Assembly: GCA_902779915.1 (NCBI GenBank) | Contig: CACZDM010000002.1 | Span: 188,243 to 252,242 of the forward strand | Length of the DNA stretch: 64,000 nt | Source: Oscillospiraceae bacterium | GTDB lineage: Bacteria > Bacillota > Clostridia > Oscillospirales > Ruminococcaceae | Direction of reading: 5' to 3' | Shown here: piece after piece, positions 46,277 to 56,832 of the stretch | Numbering within the stretch: position 1 is the first letter of the stretch | Layout: the number at the start of each line of letters is the position of its first letter | Position numbers and translations under genes: made by a program | Notes under the pieces: generated by a model | What the model saw: the letters and a program-made list of their open reading frames with translations, nothing else | Database searches by the model: none | What the model was told of the DNA's origin: nothing

Positions 46277-46350
46277 TTTAAATATGTCAACAAAAAAGTT
46301 TTTAAAATAAAAAAGGACCTTGAAAAACAAGATCCAAAGGAGAGTGTACG

Positions 46351-46426
46351 TGGTGAGCCACCGGAGATTCGAACTCCGGACCCTTTGATTAAAAGTCAAA
46401 TGCTCTGCCAACTGAGCTAGTGGCTC
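46351..46426 (-). tRNA. tRNA-Lys (TTT)
   Basis: A 76-nt cloverleaf on the - strand with encoded CCA. The acceptor GAGCCAC pairs with GTGGCTC, the D-loop is TAGCTCAGTTGGC, the anticodon stem-loop TTGACTTTTAATCAA holds TTT, and the T-arm is CCGGAGTTCGAATCTCCGG. Confidence 0.97.
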
Positions 46427-46456
46427 AAAAAGATTAACAACTCAAAAGCTAATAAA

Positions 46457-46485
46457 ATTATATCAAACAAAATCACGGTTGTCAA
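46457..46485 (-). promoter_or_regulatory. tRNA-Lys promoter
   Basis: On the - strand TTGACA (46480-46485), 17 nt, TATAAT (46457-46462), 31 nt before the tRNA. Confidence 0.85.
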
Positions 46486-46803
46486 GTAAAATTTTTAAAA
46501 TTTTTAAAATTTATTTCTGTACGATTATATTCGCCCAATTAAAACGCCGCCAGCTCACAACCAGCTGTAGTATTTAAATCTTTTTTTCAAGCCTCTGCCT
46601 CTTTCAAAATCTCCGCAACAAGCGATAGGCTGATGCCCTCAAAAGGCTGCCTGAGTTTTTATAGCGCATATCCTTTTTCCGCTTCCCATTTAATGAAATA
46701 TCCAAGCCTCCAGTTGACAATATGTAATCTTTTGCATATGTAGTGCTTGAAGTAAAACGGATTCTCTTTTTTGTTTTTTTTAATTTTGATTTCAAATTTG
46801 CTC

Positions 46804-46832
46804 TTGACAATTTTTAATATGTAAAGTATACT
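46804..46832 (+). promoter_or_regulatory. RNase J promoter
   Basis: TTGACA (46804-46809), 17 nt, TATACT (46827-46832). Confidence 0.75.
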
Positions 46833-47118
46833 TAGAATAGATGTTTTTTCTCAATCGTTTTTTTGATTTGTTTTTGTTTTGAACATTTGATTTATTTTTA
46901 TTGACTAAAATCTTCTCGCTCGGTTATATATAAAGTCGGGCTGTGTTTTATTTGGTTTTTTGCTGTGTCCTTGAATTTTTAAGGATATGTTTTGTTGTTT
47001 TGTCTCATGGAAATTTAATTGTGATGTGATTTTTTGTTTTTTGTCATGTCATTGTGGAATTTTTAAATTTTTGTTTTTTAAATATTGATTGTTGATTATT
47101 TCAGAAAGGAATGTAATT

Positions 47119-48924
47119 GTGAATCGAGAAAATGAAAAGTTAACTGGTGGGCTTGATAAGAATAAAAAAGAGCCCGCTTCGGCCAGTAGTCGGCCCAGAA
47201 AAGTTTCAAAAACCGCCCAGGCCAAAAAGCCTCAAAAAAAATCGACTGGTTTGAGAAATTTTCGACGAACTCCTATTAAAATAGTTCCCCTGGGGGGGCT
47301 AAACGAAATCGGGAAAAACATGACCTGCATTGAATGCGGGAAAGACATGTTTATTATTGATTGCGGAATGGGCTTTCCAGATTCGGAGATGCTTGGCGTT
47401 GATTTGGTCCTTCCAGACTACACCTATATCGAAAAAAATCTCGACCGTCTGCGCGGAATAGTTATAACCCACGGCCACGAAGACCATATTGGAGGGGTTC
47501 CGTTTTTTCTGAAAAAATATAATGTTGCTGTATACGGAACGAGGCTGACAATAGGCCTGATCGAGGAAAAGCTCAAAGAACATGGAATCTTAAAAAATGC
47601 TAAACTACACATATCCTCTCCCGGCAAAATGATAAAATTTGGCTGCATGTCTGTCGACATGATATATGTTAACCATTCAATTCCAGACGCTGTTGGCTTA
47701 ATTATACACACTCCAGCTGGAGTTTTGGTGCATACCGGCGACTTTAAGATTGACTATAATCCAATCGAAGGGGATATGATTGATCTTGCTCGTTTTGCTG
47801 AGCTTGGAAATAAAGGGGTTTTGCTCTTTATGTCTGATTCAACAAACGCTGAGCGACCGGGATACACTATGCCAGAAAGACAGGTTGGAGAATCTTTTCA
47901 GCGGTTATTTAATGAGGCTGGCGATCGCAGGATAATCGTTGCTTCTTTTTCTTCAAACATTCACAGGATCCAACAAATCATTGACAACGCTGCTAAGTAT
48001 AAACGTCATGTTGCTGTTTCAGGGCGAAGCATGGAAAACGTTGTTGCTAAGGCGGTTGAGCTGGGTTATTTGAAGGTTCCTGCGGGAGTGTTTGTCTCCA
48101 TAGATTCAATTTCAAAATATCCCAGAAATAAGCTTATAATCATAACAACAGGAAGCCAAGGCGAGCCGATGAGCGCTTTGTCGAGGATGGCAAGCGGAAA
48201 CCACAAAAACGTTTCAATAACCAGCGAAGATTTCATCATAATTTCCGCATCACCCATTCCAGGAAATGAGAAGCTTGTGAATAATGTTGTGAATGATCTG
48301 ATGCGACTTGGAGCAAGGGTTATATACGAAAAAATGTATGAAGTTCACACCTCCGGCCATGCCTGCCAAGATGAGCTAAAACTCATGCTATCGCTGACCA
48401 AGCCTAAATATTTCATGCCTGTTCACGGCGAATATAAACATTTAAAAGCCCATGCAGAGCTTGCGATTTCGATGGGAATGCTGCCTAAAAACATTGTCAT
48501 TGGCGACATTGGCCAGATTGTTGAAATCAATTCCCGCGGGATTCATTCCGGGGGAGCTGTTCCGTCTGGTTGCGTTTTTGTTGATGGTTTGGGCGTTGGA
48601 GACGTTGGCTCCATAGTTTTGCGTGACAGGAAAATATTGTCGCAAGACGGGCTGATGATTGTTGTTATGGCGATTGAGAAAGATTCTGGGGAGCTTGTCA
48701 GCGGGCCGGATTTGGTTTCAAGAGGTTTTGTATATGTTCGAGAATCCGAGAAGCTTCTTGATGACGCCAAAAAGCTGATTCAGAAGGTTTTTGACAAATG
48801 CCTGGAGAAAAAAATCAATGACTGGGGAATATATAAAGTTCGAATCAAAGACGCTCTTTCAAATTTCATATTCTACAAAACCAGAAGGTCGCCGATGATT
48901 TTGCCAATAATAGTTGAAGTCTAG
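47119..48924 (+). CDS. rnj: ribonuclease J
   Basis: A 601-residue protein; the GTG at 47119 follows AGAAAGGA, while an in-frame TTG at 47089 has no site. A basic disordered N-terminal extension (~1-50) precedes the metallo-beta-lactamase core: GGLNEIGKNMTCIE, ITHGHEDHIGG (zinc ligands), VHTGDFKIDYNP. The beta-CASP part has FMSDSTNAERPGYT, TGSQGEPMSAL and VHTSGHACQDELK, with PVHGEYKHL after it. It is a 5'-3' exo- and endonuclease in mRNA decay and rRNA processing. The N-terminal extension is longer than in Bacillus and may contact RNA. Transcribed from a promoter ~285 nt upstream. Confidence 0.95.
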   Translation: MNRENEKLTGGLDKNKKEPASASSRPRKVSKTAQAKKPQKKSTGLRNFRRTPIKIVPLGGLNEIGKNMTCIECGKDMFIIDCGMGFPDSEMLGVDLVLPDYTYIEKNLDRLRGIVITHGHEDHIGGVPFFLKKYNVAVYGTRLTIGLIEEKLKEHGILKNAKLHISSPGKMIKFGCMSVDMIYVNHSIPDAVGLIIHTPAGVLVHTGDFKIDYNPIEGDMIDLARFAELGNKGVLLFMSDSTNAERPGYTMPERQVGESFQRLFNEAGDRRIIVASFSSNIHRIQQIIDNAAKYKRHVAVSGRSMENVVAKAVELGYLKVPAGVFVSIDSISKYPRNKLIIITTGSQGEPMSALSRMASGNHKNVSITSEDFIIISASPIPGNEKLVNNVVNDLMRLGARVIYEKMYEVHTSGHACQDELKLMLSLTKPKYFMPVHGEYKHLKAHAELAISMGMLPKNIVIGDIGQIVEINSRGIHSGGAVPSGCVFVDGLGVGDVGSIVLRDRKILSQDGLMIVVMAIEKDSGELVSGPDLVSRGFVYVRESEKLLDDAKKLIQKVFDKCLEKKINDWGIYKVRIKDALSNFIFYKTRRSPMILPIIVEV

Positions 48925-48981
48925 CAAATATTTTTCATCTATATATTAGTTTTTCAAAAATAATCGAGGGAAAATTGCCTT

Positions 48982-50976
48982 ATGAGACTTGAAAATGGTT
49001 GCCAAACAAATGGAAAATTTTCATTCAAATTTTTCTTAAAAACCAAATGGTGTTTGCTTTTGTTTGTTGTTTTTTTGGTTGCTGGTTGCGCATTTTTATC
49101 TTTTTACGACCAATTTGTTTTCTTTGTTTTTTTACCGATTGCAATTTTTTTAGCTGTTTACGCCGTTGTTGTTTTGATAAATTATGACAAAGAGCAAAAT
49201 ATTTTGATTGCGAGGCTGCTTGGCGAATTTGTGACTGACAGCGAATGTGATTTTCGAGATTTTCCCATTCCGGTTTTGGCCTGTTCCCATGACGGCATTG
49301 TTTTGTGGATTAATGATTGTTTTGATAAAAATATAAATAAAAACAATAAATATCATCGGGGCTTAAATTTTTTAGATATAATTAAAGAGCCTCTGGACGA
49401 TTTTTGCAGTCGAAGCGGAGTTCAGGTTCGCCTGAGCGACAGAGATTTCAAGGTCCACGCAACCTGTTCAAAAAAATCAGGAATATATATATTATATTTT
49501 GAAGAAAACACCAATTTTGTTTTTTTTGCCCGGGAATATCGACAATCTCGGCCGGCAGTTATGTATATTAAAATTGACAACTATGATGAATTTTTAGCGG
49601 GAAAAAAGGAGAGCGAAAAATCAAACGTCATCGGCAAAGTTGATGATATAATTGAAAAATTTATTGACGAATCAAGAGGATTCATCCAAAAAATTGAAGA
49701 TTATGAATTTTTAGTTGTCGTCGAACAAAGAGACTTGGAGCGGATGGTTTCTGGAAAGTTTGAAATTTTAAAAAGTGTTAAAGACGTGACTTTTAATGGG
49801 AAGGGCTCTCTGACGCTTTCTGTTGGGGTTTCTTCGATTGGAGAGACTTTTGGCCAAAATCAAAAATTTGCAAAGCAAGCTCTTGACATGGCTTTGGGAA
49901 GAGGAGGAGATCAAGTTGCTCTAAAAAACGCGACGTCTTTCGAGTTTTTTGGCGGAAATTCAAAGGACGTTGAAAAGCGGACGCGCGTTAAGGCAAGAAT
50001 CGTTGCAAACGCTTTGCTTGAGCTTGTTGGAGAGTCAGATAATGTGATAATAATGGGCCACAAGTTCAGCGATCTAGACAGCCTTGGCTCGGCAATTGGC
50101 CTTGCGTCTGCGGTTCGGAAGTTTAATAAAGAGAGTTTTGTTGCGATTGATCCTGATAAAAATCTTGTTTCTGGGCTGCTTAAAAAAATTAAAGAGTCGG
50201 ATCTTGCAGATGTTGTCATTGATGTTGACGACGCTTTGGATTTAATATATAAAAAAACACTCCTCGTCATAGTTGACACGCATAATCCTGACTTTGTTGA
50301 ATCTAAAGAGATTTATAAACGCTGCAACCAGGTTGTCGTTATTGACCATCACAGAAAGATGGTCAACCATATAAACGACGCTGTTATTTTCTACCACGAG
50401 CCGTATGCATCTTCAACGTCTGAGCTTGTTTGCGAGCTTATACAGTATTTTGGAGACGAATGCGTTTTAGGGAGCGTTGAGGCGGAGGCTATGCTGTCGG
50501 GAATCATGCTCGACACTAAAAATTTTGTCCTTAAAGTTGGAGTCAGGACTTTTGAAGCTGCTGCATATTTAAAAAGCCTCGGAGCAGACACAGTTTCTGT
50601 CAGGAAGCTGTTTTCAAACACAATAGAATCATATCAAAAGCGAGTTCGGATTGTTTCAAATGCGGAGATCTATAGAGGCTGCGCAATAGCAATCAGCGAA
50701 TTCAAAACCCAAGATATGCGAACGGTTTCTCCCCAGGCGGCGGATGAATTGCTTGAAATTTCCGGCGTTGAAGCTTCTTTTGTTATATATCAAATCGGAT
50801 CAATTATTAACATAACAGCCAGATCCTTGGGAAATTTTAACGTTCAGGTGATAATGGAGCGCCTTGGAGGAGGAGGCCATCAATCTCAAGCGGCGTGTCA
50901 AATAAAAGACTCAAACGTTGAGTCAACACGTCAGATGCTTTTGCAGGCGATTGACGAAAACGGTTTGGGCCAGTAA
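48982..50976 (+). CDS. gdpP: GdpP, cyclic di-AMP phosphodiesterase (DHH family)
   Basis: A 664-residue membrane protein. Two helices at ~27-70, a PAS-like part, a degenerate GGDEF domain (GKVDDIIEKF..., with GRGGDQVALK late), then DHH/DHHA1. DHH motifs are HKFSDLDSLGSAIGLA, VDTHNPDFV and VVIDHHRKM; the DHHA1 end is GGGGHQSQAACQI. It cleaves c-di-AMP to pApA. It is 39 nt before rplI, as in the gdpP-rplI-dnaB order of Firmicutes. Confidence 0.95.
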   Translation: MRLENGCQTNGKFSFKFFLKTKWCLLLFVVFLVAGCAFLSFYDQFVFFVFLPIAIFLAVYAVVVLINYDKEQNILIARLLGEFVTDSECDFRDFPIPVLACSHDGIVLWINDCFDKNINKNNKYHRGLNFLDIIKEPLDDFCSRSGVQVRLSDRDFKVHATCSKKSGIYILYFEENTNFVFFAREYRQSRPAVMYIKIDNYDEFLAGKKESEKSNVIGKVDDIIEKFIDESRGFIQKIEDYEFLVVVEQRDLERMVSGKFEILKSVKDVTFNGKGSLTLSVGVSSIGETFGQNQKFAKQALDMALGRGGDQVALKNATSFEFFGGNSKDVEKRTRVKARIVANALLELVGESDNVIIMGHKFSDLDSLGSAIGLASAVRKFNKESFVAIDPDKNLVSGLLKKIKESDLADVVIDVDDALDLIYKKTLLVIVDTHNPDFVESKEIYKRCNQVVVIDHHRKMVNHINDAVIFYHEPYASSTSELVCELIQYFGDECVLGSVEAEAMLSGIMLDTKNFVLKVGVRTFEAAAYLKSLGADTVSVRKLFSNTIESYQKRVRIVSNAEIYRGCAIAISEFKTQDMRTVSPQAADELLEISGVEASFVIYQIGSIINITARSLGNFNVQVIMERLGGGGHQSQAACQIKDSNVESTRQMLLQAIDENGLGQ

Positions 50977-51015
50977 ATATATAAAAAAAATTTTTGAAAG
51001 GAGAGAACATACATA

Positions 51016-51459
51016 ATGAAAGTCTATTTGTTGCAAGATGTTAAAGGAAAGGGAAAAAAGGGTGATGTTGTTAATGTGAGTGATGGATATGCCAGAAATT
51101 TTTTGTTTCCTAAAAAGGTTGCGGTTGAAGCAAACGCCAGCGTTTTGTCTGAAAAAAAGTCTAAAGATGAAGCCAGAGCATATCACAAAGAGCAGGAATT
51201 TCTGGCTGCAAAAAGAATCGCAAAGCATTTGGATGGGAAATCCATTGAGCTTAAAGTTAAATCTGGAGCTGACGGAAAAATTTTTGGCTCAGTCACCTCC
51301 AAAGAAATCGCCGGGGCGGTTCGAGTCAAATATAGCGTTGACGTTGACAGAAGAAAAATTGAAATGCCAGAGGTGAAATCTTTTGGAAATTTTGAGTTTA
51401 AAGTCAAAATCATGCCTGGCGTTGTCGCTAAAATGAAGCTGCTGGTGTCTGAAAAATGA
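51016..51459 (+). CDS. rplI: ribosomal protein bL9
   Basis: A 147-residue L9 of usual length. The N-domain [20 protein letters not shown] and [15 protein letters not shown] bind 23S rRNA; the long central helix and C-domain follow ([16 protein letters not shown]). ATG behind GAAAGGAG. It lies between gdpP and dnaB in conserved order. Confidence 0.97.
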   Translation: MKVYLLQDVKGKGKKGDVVNVSDGYARNFLFPKKVAVEANASVLSEKKSKDEARAYHKEQEFLAAKRIAKHLDGKSIELKVKSGADGKIFGSVTSKEIAGAVRVKYSVDVDRRKIEMPEVKSFGNFEFKVKIMPGVVAKMKLLVSEK

Positions 51460-51501
51460 GAAAATTTTCAATTTGTGCCATGAATTTTTCGGAGGTTTGG
51501 T

Positions 51502-52833
51502 TTGCAGGAAAGTTTTGATTATGAACAATTGCCATATTCTCTAGAGGCTGAGCAGAGCGTTTTAGGATCGCTTTTAATCGACCCCGGCTGCATATCCGAA
51601 TCTTTTTCATATATTTCCCCATCAAGTTTTTATAGCGAGCGCCACCAAAAGATTTTTTCAGTTTTTTTAAAGCTGTTCACATCTGGTCTGCCGATTGATT
51701 TCATAACAGTTTTAAATGCTTGTATGCGTGATAATATTTTTGATTCTGAGCAAAGTGGTAAAATATATTTAACCCAGCTTATGGACATGGTCCCCTCGAT
51801 CGCAAATTTTGTGAGCTATTGTAAAATAGTCAAAGAAAAGTTTTATCTTCGAAGTTTGATAAGGGCAGCCAGAAACATTGTTGATCTGGCAACCAGGGCT
51901 GAGTCGGATGCTGAAACGATTTTGGACTTGGCAGAGCAGCAGATATTTGATATTCGACAGGACAGGATTAACTCAAACCTTGTTCCAATAGACGAGGTCA
52001 TTAGCCAAGAATTTGACCATCTAGACAAGCTTTTGAGCGGAGAAGGGCAGGCGGGAATTTCTTCGGGATACTCCGCTTTGGATGCGCTAATAACTCGCCT
52101 CAGTCCCTCAGATTTAATAATTCTTGCAGCAAGGCCAGCCATGGGAAAGACAAGTTTTGCTTTAAACATCGCGTCTCGAGCGGCAAAGCAGAGCAAAAAA
52201 CAGGTTGTTATCTTTTCGCTTGAAATGTCAAGCCAGCAATTGGTTGAGAGGATGCTTGCAAGCGAATGTTCCATACTTTCAACAAAGCTTCATTCGGGAA
52301 ATCTCGAGCCTGACGAATGGGCTCTTTTGGCTGCCGGAGCGCAGGAACTTTGTGAATGTCAAATATTTTTCGATGACACTCCAAACCTTGGGACAGCGGA
52401 AATGAAAGCGAAGCTGAGAAGATTTTCAGACTTGGGCTTGGTTATCATCGACTATTTGCAGCTTATGTCAACTGGGCGCAGGGACGCGAACAGGGTTCAA
52501 GAAATATCCGAAATAACAAGGATGCTAAAAATAATGGCAAAGGAGCTGAATGTTCCGGTTATTTCGCTGTCGCAGTTGGCTCGTGGACCGGAAGCGCGCC
52601 AGGATCATCGGCCAATTTTGTCAGATCTTCGCGAATCTGGATCGATTGAGCAAGACGCCGACATAGTTATGTTTTTATATAGAGATGAATACTATAATCC
52701 TGAGACGGAAAAACCGGGGGTTGCTGAGTGTATTGTTGCTAAAAATCGTCATGGCGAGACGGGAACAATTGATCTTGGCTGGGATGGAAAATTCACAAGA
52801 TTTATCGGATTGGACAAATATCACAATGAGTAA
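51502..52833 (+). CDS. dnaB: replicative DNA helicase DnaB
   Basis: A 443-residue hexameric helicase starting with TTG at 51502 behind TCGGAGG. N-domain LPYSLEAEQSVLGSLLIDPG, linker, RecA-like domain with Walker A ARPAMGKTSFALNIA, EMSSQQLVERML, LVIIDYLQLMS and LSQLARGPEARQDHRP. It unwinds DNA at the fork. The stop overlaps the tilS start region. Confidence 0.97.
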   Translation: MQESFDYEQLPYSLEAEQSVLGSLLIDPGCISESFSYISPSSFYSERHQKIFSVFLKLFTSGLPIDFITVLNACMRDNIFDSEQSGKIYLTQLMDMVPSIANFVSYCKIVKEKFYLRSLIRAARNIVDLATRAESDAETILDLAEQQIFDIRQDRINSNLVPIDEVISQEFDHLDKLLSGEGQAGISSGYSALDALITRLSPSDLIILAARPAMGKTSFALNIASRAAKQSKKQVVIFSLEMSSQQLVERMLASECSILSTKLHSGNLEPDEWALLAAGAQELCECQIFFDDTPNLGTAEMKAKLRRFSDLGLVIIDYLQLMSTGRRDANRVQEISEITRMLKIMAKELNVPVISLSQLARGPEARQDHRPILSDLRESGSIEQDADIVMFLYRDEYYNPETEKPGVAECIVAKNRHGETGTIDLGWDGKFTRFIGLDKYHNE

Positions 52834-54139
52834 TATGGTTGAGACGGTTTCGTCATTTTTTGACTATTCGGAGCAGATTGTTGTTGGAGTTTCTGGCGGA
52901 GCGGATTCAATGACTCTTTTACATTGCCTATATATTTCAGGCAAAAATTTTCAGTTGATTGCTGCGCACATGAATCACAACCTTCGAGGAAAAGAGAGCG
53001 ATGAGGATCAGGAATTTGTTAGAAGCTTCTGCTTTGATCTAGGGATTCGGTTTGTTTTAAAAAGCGTTTATATATCGGAAATTGCAAAGCGTGAAGGAAT
53101 TTCGGTTGAGCTTTGCGGAAGAAATGAACGATATAGATTTTTTGAACAGTTTGGCTGCCGCATCGCCACAGCACACACTTTGTCAGACCGAGTTGAAACA
53201 ATGCTTCTAAATATTTCAAGGGGAGCGGGGCTTAAAGGGATTTGCTCAATTCCAAGGTTTCGGGGGAAGATTGTTCGGCCGCTTTTGTCGTTCTCGCGAG
53301 CCGAAATTGAATCCTATTGCCGCAAAAACTTCATAGAATATCGAAACGATTCAACCAATTTCAGTGATGAATATACACGAAATAAAATACGCCACTATAT
53401 CATTCCCGAATTTAAGCGCCTTAACAGCTGTTTTGAAAAACACGCTTTAAATATGTTTGACTGTTTGGAAAAAGACGAAGCATATTTGAGCCATGTTGCA
53501 AAAGTCGAGTTTGATCGGGCTTTGGTTGAGGGCGGCTTAAAATTATCATATATAAATAAGCTGGATTATTCGATTAAAATCAGGGTTTTGAGCATGCTTT
53601 TAAAAGACTGTAATATTTTTGTGACAAATGAGATGTTGATTCGAATTTTAAATATTTGCGAAAAGCAAGTTGGCCGAGAGAGCCTGCCTAAAAAAAATAT
53701 GGCAGTTGTTCGAAGGGGCATACTGTTTATTGAAAAAATTTTTAGCCTTGAGCCTTTTGACGTGGTTTTGCCAAAAAAAACGGAATTTTTATACAAAGAT
53801 TTGCTCTTTATTCGTTGCAATACCAAGCAGTGTGACTATTTTTCTCAAAAAACAAAATATTTGTTTCTTTTTAAAGCAGATTGTGATAAAATAGTAGGGG
53901 ATGTCCATATTCGAAGCAGACGCCAAGGAGATCGGATAAAGCTTCCTAGGAGGCCAACCAAAAAATTAAAGTCGCTTCTTCAGGAAAAAAGGGCGTCTTT
54001 TTCAAAGCGAAGTCAAATTGTTGTTTTAGCAGACGATAATGGGCCTTTTTGGGCTCGTGGCTTTGGGCTTGACTCGAGGGCTGTTTTAGATAAAAATTCA
54101 AAAAATGTTTTATTAATATTTGAACTTTTTAGTTTTTGA
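52826..54139 (+). CDS. tilS: tRNA(Ile)-lysidine synthase TilS
   Basis: A 437-residue TilS. The start is ATG at 52826, overlapping the dnaB stop; a second ATG at 52835 is also possible, and a longer frame to 52685 runs inside dnaB and is rejected. The PP-loop is VVGVSGGADSMTLLHCL, with HMNHNLRGKESDEDQEFV and TAHTLSDRVETMLLNISRG after it, and the C-terminal RSRRQGDRIKLP and FWARGFGLD. It makes lysidine at C34 of tRNA-Ile(CAU), allowing AUA reading. An hpt gene, usual between tilS and ftsH, is missing. Confidence 0.93.
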   Translation: MSNMVETVSSFFDYSEQIVVGVSGGADSMTLLHCLYISGKNFQLIAAHMNHNLRGKESDEDQEFVRSFCFDLGIRFVLKSVYISEIAKREGISVELCGRNERYRFFEQFGCRIATAHTLSDRVETMLLNISRGAGLKGICSIPRFRGKIVRPLLSFSRAEIESYCRKNFIEYRNDSTNFSDEYTRNKIRHYIIPEFKRLNSCFEKHALNMFDCLEKDEAYLSHVAKVEFDRALVEGGLKLSYINKLDYSIKIRVLSMLLKDCNIFVTNEMLIRILNICEKQVGRESLPKKNMAVVRRGILFIEKIFSLEPFDVVLPKKTEFLYKDLLFIRCNTKQCDYFSQKTKYLFLFKADCDKIVGDVHIRSRRQGDRIKLPRRPTKKLKSLLQEKRASFSKRSQIVVLADDNGPFWARGFGLDSRAVLDKNSKNVLLIFELFSF

Positions 54140-54202
54140 TGTTATAATATGACGGTGATGGTTTGCTGTTTTAATTTTATTGAGATTGAGGGGGACTAGG
54201 TT

Positions 54203-56167
54203 TTGAATGAAAAACGAGGAAATGGCGGGCTGATTTTCCCAGTTATTGCTGTTTTAGTTATAATTTTTATGGGCTTTTTTATGTGGAATCGCTCAAATGG
54301 ATTGGAAAATAATCCAAAATATTATGAAATAATCAACCTATATCAACAGGATCAAATCGAAGAATCAACCTTTGAATTCACAACCGGAAATTTAGAATAT
54401 GCTCTGAAGGAAGATCCAAGCAAAAAACATTCCTATAGGGTTCCGAGTGTTAAACTTTTTGTTAAGGCTATTGACAAAATAATATTTGAAAAATATGAGG
54501 GTGATCTGGAAAATTCTAAAAAAATTATAAATTATGTTCATGGACCAGACTATTCATGGATCAATTCTGCTATTCCTCTTGTTTTATTAGTTTTGATGCT
54601 TGGCGGGCTTTTGTTGTTTATGTTCAAATTTTCGGGGTCTGATATTGGAAAAATTGGTAAATTCACCAAAAATAATTTCAAATACTGCGCAGAAAAAGGA
54701 CGAAAAACAACCTTTAACCAAGTCGCGGGAGCTGATGAAGAAAAAGAAGAGCTGACTGAAATAGTCGAATTTTTAAAAAATCCCAAAAAATTCAGAGACA
54801 TAGGCGCTCGAGTTCCAAAGGGAGTTTTGATGATTGGCCCTCCTGGAACAGGGAAAACTTTGCTTGCAAGGGCTGTTGCTGGGGAGGCAAACGTTCCGTT
54901 TTTTTCAATTTCAGGTTCGGATTTTGTTGAGATGTATGTTGGGCTTGGAGCGTCAAGAGTTCGGGATCTGTTTGAGCAGGCCAAAAAAAGCTCTCCCGCA
55001 ATAATCTTCATTGACGAGATAGATGCTGTTGGGCGAAACCGCGGAAGCAATTTCGTTGGAGGCCACGATGAGCGCGAGCAAACGTTGAATCAGCTGCTTG
55101 TTGAGATGGACGGATTTGGAGAAAACGAGGGAATAATAATCATTGCTGCAACAAACAGGAAAGACATTTTAGACCCTGCTCTGCTTCGTTCGGGGCGTTT
55201 TGACAGGCAGGTTGTTGTTGGATATCCCGACGTTAAAGGCAGGGAAGAGATTTTAAAGATTCATTCCAAAAATAAACCGCTTGGATTTGACGTTGATTTG
55301 TCGGTTGTTGCTCGGTCAACAGCTGGTTTCACAGGAGCAGATTTGGAGAGCTTGATGAACGAATCTGCTTTGCTGGCCGCGAAAAAGGGACATAAGGCCA
55401 TAACTTTTGCGGACATTCAAAAATCAACAATCAAAGTCATTGCGGGGCCTGAGAAAAAGTCTAGAATAATTCAAGAAGATGAAAAAAAATTAACAGCATA
55501 TCACGAAGCGGGGCATGCTGTTGCAACATATTTTTGCAAAACCCAGGATCGTGTTCATCAAATCACCATAATACCTCACGGAATAGCCGGGGGATATACT
55601 TTGTCTTTGCCAGATCGAGACGAAAACTATATCTCAAAAGCAAAAATGGAGGAATCGCTGGTTGTTTGGCTGGGAGGGCGCGTGGCTGAGGCTGTTGTTT
55701 TGAAGGAAATTTCAACGGGGGCTTCGCAAGACATTGAGCAAGCAACTAAAACTGCAAGAAAAATGGTAACAAAATATGGTTTCACCCAAGCCATGGGGCC
55801 CGTGGTGTATGAAGATGATGACGAATTTTCTGGCCGTGGGTTTGGCGGCAAAAATTATTCTGAAACAACTGCAGCTGAAATTGACAAAGAAATCAGAAAA
55901 ATTATCGACGCAGCATATGATAAATGCAACGAAATTATAACAAAAAATATACATTATGTGCATATAGTCGCGCAATATCTCATGAAGGCCGAAACCATTA
56001 ATGAGGATGAATTTGAGAAAATCATGACTGATGAAATAACCATGGAATATGTTGAAAATATGGAAACAACCGCCGATGCTAATAAAAGAGCTGGTGGCGA
56101 AAAAGCTGAAACCAAAAGCGCTGATTGCGAAGAAGTTGATTCTAAAAAAAATGACAAGAGTGAATAA
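54203..56167 (+). CDS. ftsH: ATP-dependent membrane zinc protease FtsH
   Basis: A 654-residue AAA+ protease starting with TTG at 54203 behind GAGGGGG. Membrane helices at ~10-27 and ~115-137 flank a periplasmic-type loop. AAA motifs: Walker [19 protein letters not shown], Walker [26 protein letters not shown]. Zinc site [11 protein letters not shown] (residues ~434-438) and the later third ligand ([12 protein letters not shown]). The C-tail is acidic and lysine-rich. It degrades damaged membrane proteins and regulators. A terminator follows. Confidence 0.97.
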   Translation: MNEKRGNGGLIFPVIAVLVIIFMGFFMWNRSNGLENNPKYYEIINLYQQDQIEESTFEFTTGNLEYALKEDPSKKHSYRVPSVKLFVKAIDKIIFEKYEGDLENSKKIINYVHGPDYSWINSAIPLVLLVLMLGGLLLFMFKFSGSDIGKIGKFTKNNFKYCAEKGRKTTFNQVAGADEEKEELTEIVEFLKNPKKFRDIGARVPKGVLMIGPPGTGKTLLARAVAGEANVPFFSISGSDFVEMYVGLGASRVRDLFEQAKKSSPAIIFIDEIDAVGRNRGSNFVGGHDEREQTLNQLLVEMDGFGENEGIIIIAATNRKDILDPALLRSGRFDRQVVVGYPDVKGREEILKIHSKNKPLGFDVDLSVVARSTAGFTGADLESLMNESALLAAKKGHKAITFADIQKSTIKVIAGPEKKSRIIQEDEKKLTAYHEAGHAVATYFCKTQDRVHQITIIPHGIAGGYTLSLPDRDENYISKAKMEESLVVWLGGRVAEAVVLKEISTGASQDIEQATKTARKMVTKYGFTQAMGPVVYEDDDEFSGRGFGGKNYSETTAAEIDKEIRKIIDAAYDKCNEIITKNIHYVHIVAQYLMKAETINEDEFEKIMTDEITMEYVENMETTADANKRAGGEKAETKSADCEEVDSKKNDKSE

Positions 56168-56175
56168 TGAAATAA

Positions 56176-56212
56176 AAAAATTCCTGCCTCTTTGAATTGA
56201 GACAGGTTTTTT
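56176..56212. terminator. shared terminator between ftsH and the V-ATPase operon
   Basis: CCTGCCTC (56183-56190) and GAGACAGG (56199-56206) pair, with a T-run on both strands. The pairing is complete with a G-U on the - strand, so it is probably stronger for the V-ATPase side. Confidence 0.75.
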
Positions 56213-56216
56213 GATT

Positions 56217-56831
56217 TTATTTTGCTCGACTGAGCCGGGCTATGTTGCTTCTTTCATTTTCATCAAGCTTTAGGGCGATAAAGCGAATTGTGTCTTGATA
56301 ATTTGGAATGAGCATGTGTTCCAGTGCGTTTACTTTGCGTCTGGTTTGCTCGATTTCGTCTGCAAGTATTGAAATCGTTTTTTCTTGTTCGGCTAATTTA
56401 ACCAAATCTGAAAGAATATTTTCGTATAAATTTATGGATTCATCCAAATATATGCTGTTTTGCGACAGGGCGTATGAAATATTTTCGGACGAATTGAATT
56501 TTCTTTTCAGCGAGAAAGACGGCGTGCTGACGCCCATTATGTTCGAGGCTGAAACTTTAACTGTTAACTCTTGACTTGGGATTAAAAGGGCGCTGCCAAC
56601 GACCTGTTTGGAAGTTTGAGCCCGGGCCATTTCAAAATGCAAATTAGCATTTAATATATCCTTTTCAACTTTAATTCGAAATTGAGCGGTTTTTTTTGCT
56701 GTTTCCAAAAATTTTCGCATCAATCCATCGCGCTTATCCTTCAAGAGTTTATGGCCTCTCCTGGCCGTCAGCAGGCGATCTTTTAGTTTGTTTAGCTCCA
56801 TTCTTGTCGGATTAACGTCCAAAACAGCCAT
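56217..56831 (-). CDS. ntpD: V-type ATPase subunit D
   Basis: A 204-residue subunit; the ATG at 56831 (MAVLDVNPTRMELN) follows AAGGA by ~10 nt, preferred to a GTG three codons earlier. LNKLKDRLLTARRGHKLLKDK is the family start and the two ends form the central-stalk coiled coil. It transmits rotation from the A3B3 head to the membrane ring. Last gene of the operon, 1 nt after B. Confidence 0.95.
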   Translation of the reverse strand: MAVLDVNPTRMELNKLKDRLLTARRGHKLLKDKRDGLMRKFLETAKKTAQFRIKVEKDILNANLHFEMARAQTSKQVVGSALLIPSQELTVKVSASNIMGVSTPSFSLKRKFNSSENISYALSQNSIYLDESINLYENILSDLVKLAEQEKTISILADEIEQTRRKVNALEHMLIPNYQDTIRFIALKLDENERSNIARLSRAK

Positions 56832-56832
56832 A

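Larger units (their letters stand above)
46427..47118. other. 692-nt spacer: tRNA-Lys promoter, then RNase J promoter and U-rich leader
   Basis: Promoters are at 46457-46485 (-) and 46804-46832 (+). The stretch 46490-46800 shows no convincing gene; its 68-codon ORF on the - strand overlaps the + promoter and has no site. The leader from 46833 to 47118 is extremely T-rich, with a second possible promoter near 46900 (TTGACT, TATATA). Confidence 0.55.

Noticed and set aside
46604..46810. 68-codon basic ORF on the - strand
   Set aside because: It overlaps the strong RNase J promoter, has no ribosome site, and its composition follows from T-rich DNA.
52685..52825. Upstream extension of tilS
   Set aside because: It lies wholly inside dnaB in another frame and has no TilS similarity; TilS proteins begin shortly before the PP-loop.
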